A stretch of 64,000 nucleotides of DNA from Anoplolepis gracilipes (lineage: Eukaryota > Arthropoda > Insecta > Hymenoptera > Formicidae), in contig NC_132972.1 in assembly GCF_047496725.1 (NCBI RefSeq), forward strand, positions 1,664,501-1,728,500, in the 5' to 3' direction. Below, in pieces: positions 42,480 to 54,437 of this stretch (position 1 is its first letter; every line of letters starts with the position of its first letter). The translations under genes were made by a program, and so were the position numbers. A model generated the notes under the pieces. It was not told the DNA's origin, did not search any database, and worked only from the letters and a program-made list of their open reading frames with translations.

Positions 42480-43531
42480 ATATGTCAGACATATTTAATA
42501 TAAATCGGATTGATTCAACCAGGTCCTAGAGATTAAACTTGAAATTAACAAAATCGTTATTTTTGATACGTGTGTCATTAAAATTTAGCGCGGAAAACAG
42601 TTAAATTTAGTTCCGCAGCAGAAGATCCAGCACTTGGAAAAATAAGAAGCAGTGAATTTTGTGTGTCAATTGCGCGCTTATTTATTCAATGGCGAGTGTT
42701 AGCGTGTTTACGTCTACGAGAGATGATACTATAGTCATGAAAATGCGTACATATTTGCATCACGCGTTGGAACGAGAGAAGAAGGGGGTTAAGTATTTTA
42801 AAGACATGTTTGTTTCGAGCAACTTCAAGTTTCATTAGACATCATCTTATCATTGTGATTGCATGATAATGTAGCGAATACAGTTTCTCTCTCTCTCTCT
42901 CTCCCTCTCCCTCTCCCTCTCTCTCTCTCTCTTTTCGCACTTTATTACAAAGACTTTTTCAAAAATTTTCGTTTATTCTATGTGTCAATAAGTGTTAAAT
43001 GTGTCACAATTATATGATAATTGCAGATAATGTTTCACCGTTTATACAATTTTCTTTTGCAGACACAAATTCGATCAAACTGTAGAAATATAAAATTTAC
43101 ATATGGCTTGTATTTGCAACGAAGATGCTTGCAAATCGTTACTTTTCATTCCTCCTTCATGTGATTTCATTTGTGACACTCATTTGCAATCGTCATTCAT
43201 CTTCGTATCGCCATGCACTCGAGACTTGCGTCAGCCAACAAACGATGCTCCCGCCTTCTGAATCCGCTGATAAAACCGAATTCACGTGTTCAACAACTGT
43301 TAGGATTCGTCAGGCCGGTACCGCGGCAAAGTCAAGGTCGTTACTTTCGCGAATCTTTGCACGGAGGTGAGTGGGCGGGCACCGGACGAATCCCAGTGGA
43401 TCGGTTGTACCAGCCGGGTGAACAAAACGGCAGGGAGAAAGAACGAGAGGTACTACGGAGGATAACCTTACCCTAGGGCAGGACTATCTGCTTTTGCATT
43501 CGATCGTGAATTATCGGACTTCTCTCTCCCC

Positions 43532-43603
<72 letters not shown>

Positions 43604-46193
43604 ACAGCAGTTTCTTATATCATAAATCTCTGAAATATATCATTGACGAAACTCGTTATCTGTACAGATTTGTGAGTCCGAATCTTTGTCCATGAATTTA
43701 AAAACAGTCTGAAATCTTATCTCTCTGTTGCAAATTAGATTGCAATATAAGTATTTTTAATTCACATATGCGTCAACTTTTCTGGTTCCGCTTCTTATTA
43801 TCGTAATTAATTCAATGCAATTTTCTTTTTTTTTTTTTTTTTAATATCCATTACACGAGCGTTTTTATTTCTCTATAATTATACTCTCAAGGATTGCGTA
43901 GAATGCATCTCTGCTTAATCTCCGGAATATCTTTTCATACCGTTTTCATTTTCCAAAAATTCACCTACTTCTCAAAATTGTATTATCATTTATTACAGTT
44001 TCCAGACACATCATCTCTCGTTATTCGCTTGTAGGTTCTTTGGAACGTCTAGGTCAAGCCTCTACGTACATTCACCAAGTCATAATCCGTTTTGTGATTT
44101 TCAGCAAAACTTTCTTAGAAGGATAAAACTTCTTTCCATCTTTCTTGCGCGCCCTCACCCTCGATCGGTGAACGGCTGCTGCTCTTGCGCGGCGCGACGA
44201 ATCAGCTGGGCATGCACGAGCGGAGTGCGAGCGAGCGAGCGAGCAAGCGAGCAAGCGTGACAACGCGATTGATTCTTGCCGGTACTGTCAACGGCCTTGC
44301 CATGCTGTAGACACACACACCGGTTCTCCTCGACTTAGCCAAGTTGAGCAATAAAGTGGGCGCGGCCTGTCTTAGGACCAGTTTACAGTTACGTACTTTG
44401 CGCTCACGTAGAAACGATGCATTCGCAATTCTTTTATCAGCGGGCTCGATCGCGACGTGTCGAAGGCATCGAAAACATGAGAAACGAAATGAATGCAAAA
44501 AGTTGAGTCCCACATACTTACTGTCGTTTGCGTCAGATCAATTGTGTCCGGAATCATGTATTTATTGGCCTCCTTTTGTCCTAAAAACTTTCAGAAATTT
44601 TCCCACGGCATACATATTTCTGTCTCTCTCTCTCTCTCTCTTTTTTTTTCTGTGCCTCTCACTTGTTTTATCTGTTGTATTAAATCGTTTTGAAATCGGT
44701 GTCTTTTACTTTTAGAAATTTTATATAAAATAAATCTGTGATCTCTCTGCTGAATGTGATGATAAATTTTTCAAATTACTATAGATGATTAAAAGGAAAA
44801 TCGAAAACCGAATGATATTGCATATTAACATTCGGTACTTTCATCGATCGTGCCGATACACGAGCGCCGGTTTCACTGATGGGCTAGAGAATCGCAAGGA
44901 GATAGATGACTTTCCAACTCGAGATCGATCCGAGAGAAAGTTACTTGCAATCTACGATGTCGAAACAGCTTATGTAAAACGTTATAACCTGCTGAGCTTA
45001 GTTGGGGAATTAATTCGTGCCATTTTCGTGTGTAATTTTCTCTGGCTTGAAGAAAATATCGAACCCTTTGATAGTAAAATAACCATCGCACGTTTATATT
45101 TGCGAGAAAAAAAACAGCGATAATTGTCGCAAAAAAAAACGTTAAATGGTCAAAGTGTTTGTCCTTCTCGTTGCCGCACAATATATGTCATCTGCTGAAT
45201 CGTCAAGGATCTCGTGCCTGTCGGTTTATGACCGATCGCGATACTCGATGATCGGTTCGGCCAGAACCCTTAAAGGCTTTAATTACACAAGATACTTTCG
45301 CAGTTGGAGGTCAAGGTAGAGTAGGCGAGGACGGTCGATAGAGGAGGTACTTGCGCGGGCGCAGAACGCGTTTCGATACGCGGTCAAGAGTATCAAAACC
45401 CTATTTTTTCTTTTCCAAGTCAAACGACATGAAAATGACTCGTGAGTTTTCGTTTCGACCGTAGAAAATTATGAAAATGTTTTTGCATTAAATAGAATAA
45501 TTATCGAAAGTAATGAAGATTGAAACCGGTCGAGATATTATAGCGCTCGTAATAAAATTCGCGTCACCTTGAATTTAAAATACATGTTGCACACCACGAT
45601 AGAGATCTAGCTGTCACGAGCGTTTATTATTAGAGCGGGATGCCGCGCTAAACCGACGGGAGTCATCGAGCAGATTACGAAACACCGTCGTCACTACCTA
45701 CGACTATCTGTGCATGGGAAAAGTAAAAATAACAGAAGTGTTAAGAGCTTGTTCGCACGTGTTATGTGATTCGATGACTGTAAAAGACGTGTCGAAAGAA
45801 TGCATCATTCTCATACTCCATTCGAGTGAGGCACGTAAATATAAAATGCGCGAAAAATCAAATAACTGTCGTTAAATTAACAATGCTATTTTTTTTTTTT
45901 TTTTTATTATAATCACCGGCGAAATTTAAACCGAAAAACAAACATGACACTTCGTTCTCGTGTCACGATCGCGCTCGACGAAAAGAAGGAGGCTCCCCGC
46001 CTTGTCGGGTGGCGACAACGCGTCGATTTGGGCGTGCGTAAAAAAAAAAAAAAAAGCTGTCAGGACCTAGGACAACGAGCCGCACGGCACGGTATCTCAT
46101 CCCCACCGGCGGTGCGCCTGGTTACCAGCTGAAATTCGCGAACGCGCGTCCTTGACTCTCCTCCCAGCTGAAAAAAGTTCTAACAACGTGAGA

Positions 46194-46224
<31 letters not shown>

Positions 46225-49200
46225 AGGGGGGAGAGGGACGAGTGAGGCTAACATTGACTGTAATAAAGAGCTCAACGCTCCAGACGTGACGTCACACGCC
46301 GTAGCAAGCTAAAATAATTAGGCGTCCCGGACTAATTCGACGATTTGAAAAAGCAGTTTTCCTTTAATATAGACATATTACACTCGTAATAAAATTCTTC
46401 TTAGCAATTAACGTAATATCACTTAATGAATTTACATTTTAGCATTACTCAAATATTGAAAGACACGACTAAATTTGTGATATTATTAGATTTAATATAT
46501 AATTATTACGTATACATATATATCGTGCAGTTGTAAACAATTCCTGAAAAATTGTATACATCTCTCACGATAGTGATGTAACTTTAGAGATAGAAATTGA
46601 TTTGTTTAATCTATAAGATAATAAAAATTCTTCCATACTTTATGACGTCACATGCAGAAAGCAGAAATAACCAAAAGACGTCATCACAGCATATTACGTA
46701 ATGAAAAGAAGCTTCGTAGAACGATTTCAGCCTGGTAATCATGATGTCACAGCTATCGAGTCAAGAATTTTATTATCAATCGAGCCATCAATTCCGTTTG
46801 CGAAACTCTCCTCGACACGTGACGCACGACACTTGACACTTCGACGACGGGTTCGGAACGTTCGTCGGCGGAATGACAATTTCGTCCTATCCATTTACCT
46901 AATGTACACGTCCCTCCTAATGATCTCTATGAACTATTTATAGCTACGTGTCTCGCGTTCGATACGAACGTAATCGGCACGACCGGTAACGGTATCTCGG
47001 GCGGATGGGCAGACGACGGTCGATTGCATATATTTTCACCAGCGTCACTACGACAAGTACATATAAAGATTGTCGTAAAGAATCCAAGGAATCGCGCGTA
47101 GAATTCCTAAGTTTCACGAGTTGCGTGACACACACAGTCGCGGAATTATCTCATCGTGCGGGCAAGAACTTCCGACATGTAACGCTACAATCGCAGTTTC
47201 TGTCTGCGTGCGATATGTCAGACATAAGACTGATTTCAACTTGTGTACATACATGATTTTTCTTTGTTTCCGTATGCGAGATATTAAACTTTCCAGCGAA
47301 CGAGTCATTTCTTCTAAAAAAAAAAGAAGAAAAAAAAATGTCAACTTTATTTATTGAAATCGCGAATAATAGTTTTAATTAATAAATAATAAAGTCTTTG
47401 TGACTTTTATCTTTTTAATAATAGAGTTATATAATCTCTTTCTTGGAAATAAGAGTGTGTTTTGTTTTTTTCAAGTTGTTGAAAAACTACAAAAAAAAAC
47501 AACGATCGATAGTTGAATTTCGATACATATTCATAAATCGTGCTAATAAATTTGGTAATGAGATCTGCTGAATTAATTAAATGAAAACTGGTATTGAAAA
47601 GTAGCTGTCCTTTCTCAGTCAACCTGATAGGTTCTCCTATTGCTTGGTCAGAGAGAAGGGTGCCATTCTCCAGTTATCCAATGACTGCCACGTCAAACCT
47701 TACAAGGTCATCGGAGACGGTAGTCACTAATAATAAGGCTACTCTTAAAACTGTATACGCGATGCAGCGTTTCGAAGAATAATATATATGTTGGTGTTTG
47801 ATTTTATTTTATTTCTGATTGTGATTTTAAGCGAAATATTTCCATTATTACGAATAAAATTGCAGAATTCAATGCCAGAGGCAATTTGCAAAGTTTAAAT
47901 GTCGATAAAAATGTCTGATTGTGATTTTACGAATTTAATTGAGAGGTTTTACTTAATTTTTTTATTCAATTATCTAAATCTTTAATATCTTAAATATAAT
48001 TGCATATTAAAAAGCAACACCAATGTGTGCAGACTCGTTTTTTTGATAAATTAATTTTAATTCATCAACACTACAAAAAAAGGATAAATGAATTTAGCTT
48101 ATGTTGAACGAACGTTAAAAAAAAAAGACTATGGATGTATTCAATTTCAATGCAAGCCAAACATATATAAGTCTGAAGAAGATTGCAATAATTTATCATA
48201 TTTCGAGAAAACAATCAATTATGCGTTATATTGGCGAGAATTAATAGTGATGCAGACAAAGGAGGAGAAGAAGAAAGATGACGGCGAGTATTTCCTGCTC
48301 GTACTAATGTCGGTGTCATGGTCGCTGACTTATGTCATGCGATGCCTACGCGTATCACGCGAATGGAATTATTTTGTTTGACATTTTGTTATAAAAACAT
48401 TTACAACTGATAGGGGAACGAAGTAACGACAGGTTCGGATGAAGCGATAAAACTTGCTTGACGGCATGAAATTTCCCGGATCGAATTATTACGTTATTTC
48501 CTGAAAAGATACGTTAAAGAAGAATTCGGAATTTTCGAATTATGTTACTAATAGAAGATAGAAAAACCACTAGGAATCTACGTGAATGTTGCGACATTCT
48601 TTGAAGTGAACGAAAGCACGGTCCTATCCAACGCGGTGATATTCGCTATCGGAAAACCATGTAATTAGAAATCATATTGCCAAGCGATGACCCTGACTCT
48701 GCACGCGCGGTAGATTATATCTGCAATCTGTGCAATATAAGCGAGATGTGGCGTATGTGTGAGTATTTCTAACGATACACGTACTTGAGATCGAAACGTT
48801 TACGAGTCACTGTTGCTAATACAGTTTCGAATCGGCTATTGAAGCGGTCTTTATATTCTTTATATCGCGGCGCGCAATTTTTTTTCGCATCGTAAAATTA
48901 CTTTCGCGAATATATCATCTTGGGCGAAATTAAAATTTAATCATCGTGGCGAGACGGAAAGCCCGAGACGCTCACCCATTACGCTTACGTCTGTAAGCGT
49001 TTCCGGGCGGAGCATTTAAAATACAAGCGAGGAAATGATACGGAAGGGTATACGATTACATTGCTCAGTAAGGCCGGATCCTCCTCGAGCCGCGGTTGTT
49101 GCCGGGCGCGCGGAAATATGTATGGCGAGCATTACACGACCAACGTCAAGTTTACGCAACGCGTATTACGTAAGGTGGACGAACGTATCGGAATACGACC

Positions 49201-50355
49201 CGGCGCGGCGGCCCGGAACCCCGCGGGAGCGCGCAGCGCGCAGTGCGCAACGCGCACGCAAATGTCGGCACGATCGACGTTGAATCGATGCGTCCGATAC
49301 TTTTCAAGTTCAGATTCTATGCGTCATGTTCTTTTCTCTCCGTGCTCGTGACTAATTTGCACATCGATGTAACGTGCAGTAAAAAAATGCAATAAGTGCA
49401 ATAAAAAGGCAAAATATTAAATCAATACGAACGAGAAGACAAATGAAAAATGAGTCAGAGAATGTTTTAGGATCGTTTATTTATTTGAGATAAAAAAAGC
49501 AAGAGCACATTATAAGCCCATTTCTTTAAGTAAGTGTGAAATTATTTTATGACCAATGAATAATAATGACGATTAATGTAAAAACCTTTCTGAATTTTTT
49601 TTTTAGACACGTACAGTCAATCAAAGCAATGATCGGAAGATTTATTTCCGGAAGAAATCTCTTGAAAAATAAAAGAAATGAAAGGAAGGAAGGAAAGAAA
49701 GAAAGAAAGAAAGAAAGAAATTGCTCAACATTTCAATTTCGACCTCAACAAATAATGTTCAATGTTTAATTAAATAATTAAATAATTAAATAATTAAATA
49801 TTGAATATATAAAGTAATTTTATTATTCACTTCATCAGTGAACATAAGACAAAGTATCTGATAAAATTTCTATTTCCTCGCGCGTGTTTGTGAAAGCGGA
49901 TTCATCCAATTTCTCGTATCTTCAGTCGATCTAGATTTATGCGGCAATCATTGGCAGTATTCCTTTAAATTCTACAGCAAGAGCGCATTTTCAATTGAAA
50001 TACGACATCGTCGAGTTACATTACGTATCATAACGTTCGAGCAACTGAAAGCTACTGCTCCGAAACACGAGCGATAATCGGGAAACTTCGTGGTGGCGGT
50101 ATCGCAGTAGGAAGATCTACATCTCGATCACCAGACGGTATGACGACCGTCCGAACATCAAAGCCGACGGTCAAGGTCCGCCATTGGGATGATGCTCATG
50201 CTGACTCGTGCATTTAACCGGCAAAACCTCGGTTAGAAAAGCGGTAACACGCGGAACTAGAAATAAATCTTCCGTGCGTTCTCTGCGCGCGCGTTGCACA
50301 CAATTCAACCCACACACTCACACACACATATATACACATGATGCACACACACACG

Positions 50356-50396
<41 letters not shown>

Positions 50397-51651
50397 CGAC
50401 AGTTGCACACCAATATTATTTCGCGCGCGTGCAGTCAGGGCCACGGTGACCTTAACTACCTTCCTCCGCACCTCTAGTCCCCCCCCTTTTCCTCGTTGTT
50501 ACCCTCCGCGTCTCGTCCCCTCATCTACGAGTGATGCCGCATTCGAGGGCAACGGGGAGCGCGGACAGGGGAGGGGGCACGTGCCGCTCGTGGTGACGTC
50601 ACGTGCTGTGCACTGCGACGCGATGCACCAACGGCGCCGGTCCTCGCCGGCGCTGTCGCTCCCGCTCCGAGATCTAGGGTCCATGTGCAGGCACGAACGA
50701 GGATATTCTGGCGCGTGAACGATGTATTTGATAATGGAATTTGCCTCGTGCAGATTACGAGAGAGACCGTGCGTCGTTCAAGGGTTCACCTCGATTTCGG
50801 TACGGATACAAAAAGATAATTTCAGCGATTGCCGCTGAATATCTTTATAGATTCTCGAGCTACTTAGAAACTGCATATTTACCTTGACATCCAACGTTAT
50901 GTCAGCATTTTTCGGGATTTAATACATAACTCATTTTTCTCACCTTTTTTTCATTTAGTTTGTAGATTTCAAAAAAAAAAAAAATGTGATAAATACATAT
51001 CTGTCGTTGACAATTTTGAGTTAAACCATCTTTAAGAAAGTTTAAATTTGACGTTAAAAAAAAACCAGTTTTAGAATGCTTCGGAGATGCAAGTACATGT
51101 GTCATATTCCGGCGCGTGTACGACCTTTTTAATAAGACTTAATTCATATTGATTGCAATCTCTACTTTCGCGAACTTATTCGAGGATTAATAAAAATATG
51201 CATAAACGCTGTAACTAATAAAAAAATTTTAATTTACAATTGCAAAGTAGAATTTTATCAAAGTAATTATTATTACTATTTAATCGATGTATGTACAAAA
51301 CTTGATTTGGAAAATTTTTATTTTACAATTTTCCTCAACTAGATAGTTTTTTTGAATATCCCCATAAAATCCTTGACAAATTCTGTCGAACAACATTTCA
51401 ACATTTCAACATTTCAACATTTGATCGAAACGTTATAGCTGTGCGTGATAGAAACAAAGGAAATCTCCATCCACCCTGACATACAACCGATAACTTCGTC
51501 ATTCTATTCGCGCGATCTATCTACGGCACTGTACACGTGGATGTGCATATATGAATGCTGCGCGTGCGCGGGGAAAGGGGAGGGGACGATCAGAGTTCTA
51601 ACGCAGTCGTTCCACAATGCAATACACTCGGCTAGGACTTCCTGGCCGTAC

Positions 51652-51692
<41 letters not shown>

Positions 51693-54385
51693 GCTCTTTT
51701 CCCTCTATCGAGAAATCGTCTCGTTCATGGATACGGTGATCATGGGAACGGTGCATCGTCTCTCTTTCTCCTATCTCGATCGAATGACCTTTCACGATGA
51801 TGAATATTAGGCGATCAGAGAGAATCTAAGGAACGACACCAACGACCTTGGACGTTCGCGGAGATATCCTTGAGCCGGTCAATTGGGTCAGGTGCGCGGA
51901 TACGCACAGAGTGACCATCTCTCTTTCGCATGCGGAAAGATGGAACAATGGGAAAGAAAACTGGGACATTCCCGGATTTCAAAAGAAAGGCGAAACTTTT
52001 CTATATTTTCCACTTATCTTATTGAGACTGCTTTATAATGGTTTTTTTTTTTGTTACTTATTGAACGTATTACTACAATGATAAAGTTTTGTCAGTAGTA
52101 ATATTAACCTTTACTCCGTATTGTTATTTTTGGCACCTTCTAACTGTACAGGTGGGTCAGAGTATTTTCGATAAGTTTATTAATATGTTAAAGTGTTTAA
52201 AAAAAATCTGAAAAAAATGTGTATACCTTCTTTGCACATTCTAAATAAAGACTAATAAAATAATAAATTTGAAAAATAATTTACTTAAATCTATTATTTT
52301 ATGATTATTTGTTTTCGAGAAATTGACGTTGTTAGAAAAATCACAGAGAAAAATGATCCCTCAGTATAAGGGTTAAATTTTGAAATTTTAATGTGGAGCA
52401 AAATGACGAATGCATTGACATTTTAATGCGCGTACGAAACAAAGACACACTAAAAACGTTTATACATTTTCCATTTATCTTATCGAGATTATTTTATAAT
52501 ATTTTTTTATTACTTATTGAATGTATTGTATTAATGCAATGATAAAGTTTTGTCAGTAGCAATATTAAATTTTGAAATGTTTAATACACGTACGAAATGA
52601 GGACGAACTAGACCAAACGAGAATGTCAAAAATATGCGAGAATGTCCGAGGAAGCTGATCACACGTTCTGAGATATATATGTTCAAACTATCACGAGTGA
52701 AAGTTGAAGCCGCGCAAATTATACGCCGGTCCTGATTGATGCGCTACCATCTTCGCGTCCAGAATCGCAGATGACGTGCGTGTTCGTCGTATTCTGACGA
52801 CATTACTGATTGAATCGAGATGAATGACTTTAAGCGGTCGCCACGCTCGCAACCATCGGTGAAAGTAGGAACCTTCGAGTAAACTGGGTTACGAATAATA
52901 TTGATCTGCGAGGAGCGGTAGTCGCGGTGGTGGAGCAGTGGTGGTAGTAGTAGGCGATAGTAGTAGAGCCGGGTCGGGTTTTACACGCGCAGAGACCGCT
53001 CGTTCCGTCAACGGGTGCTTTCGATAACAAAGGTTTTCCCGTGAATTGCACCCGCATGAATGATGCCGATTGCGAGGGCTTCCAGTTATTTTTCAATATT
53101 TTTCCCGACATTTTTCCGCCTTTCTTTTTTTCTACATTTCCAAACCTTGATGATTGTTGGACATTTTTGAACATTCTTTTTTACCGATTTTCAAATTTTG
53201 ATTGAGTTGCTACATTTTGATTTCGAGGAAAAAGTCTAATCTTATCTAATTATTATTGTATTATTTACGATGGATACATAAGATTGTCTGTTATTGTTGC
53301 ATGATTCAGATAAGAGACATAATCACAAAAAGTTTCTTTTGAAAAAATAAAGAAAACAACTTCATTTCAAAATAAATTATGTAAACACATTATGGCTCTC
53401 CCCATTAAAATGAAATAAATTTGGCCGTCTTTGGCAGATCGAAATGCAATATAATAAATATATTGATCCAATAATTTTTCCCTATGACGTACCGAAAATT
53501 CCTGGTCGATATTTGCGGGACTGCAGAAAATAACCCGTATTATAGAGTTAAAGAAAGGAACGGGGCCGGCAATTTTGCACCTGCGAGATTTCCAGCGTAC
53601 AGGTCTCCTCCGATTATAGACATAAGAATGGAAATCGAAACTTACCTGTTCGCTTTCGAAAGTCGCGCAAGCGCCTGGTTCCGTTTCGATCGGGTCCTGG
53701 TTTACTTTCGCTCGAATCTGAAAAAAAAATCATAAGGCAGAATTTAGCGAGTCTGTCCGTTATACGTAGACCTTCCACGCCACGCTCCCTTTCAGCGGCT
53801 ATTTCGGGGATCGCGAGTTTCCCGCGTGCAGAGGCGTCCGAAAGCGGCAGGCAAAAGAGCGTACGCGCGGGGCCGGCGAGTACCTAAGATTAGCGCGGGG
53901 CGATAATACCTCAAGGTCCGACTTGTTAGCCGTCTTACGAAATACCAAAAAATCCGCCGCGCGTGTTTACATCCTTGGCTCGGCCGACGCGCTTATGTCA
54001 TCATCGCGCGCGCGGGCTTGGCTCGCGAAGAAGACTTCTCGCCTGCATCTCTGACCGGTCAGGGCCGGCGTGCACAATCGTCACTGCCAACATATTGTTA
54101 GCCATATATATCCGGAGCATCGATGTTCTTTTTCTCTATCTCTTTCTCCTACCTAAAATGCCATTAGGGTGAAAAAATATCCCGTCCCTGTATAATGTAA
54201 AAAATTGTCAATTGTTTTTTCTCGAGTTTAAAGATTATTTGGTGATTCAAGTATCTAGTAGATTCTCTGATATTTATTCCAAAAAATATTTGAATAGAAA
54301 TTGTGAAAATAAGGAAATATTATTATAGTGATTGCGAAATTATAAAAATATTATTATAGCAATTTAATAATAATTCAAATTAATG

Positions 54386-54437
<52 letters not shown>

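Larger units (their letters stand above)
33645..53645 (-). other. Large intron of the Glut4EF-like gene with CpG-rich patches
   Basis: About 20 kb with no convincing exon. GC/CpG-rich patches stand out at about 34,270-34,620, 35,230-35,930, 36,530-37,430, 37,980-39,080, 39,900-40,220, 43,200-43,480, 44,140-44,470, 45,940-46,140, 49,050-49,280 and 50,190-50,700. They are separated by AT-rich DNA, and microsatellites cluster around them. Many short frames come from these patches and are not supported as genes. Alternative promoters or enhancers are a reasonable guess but cannot be shown here. Confidence 0.5.
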
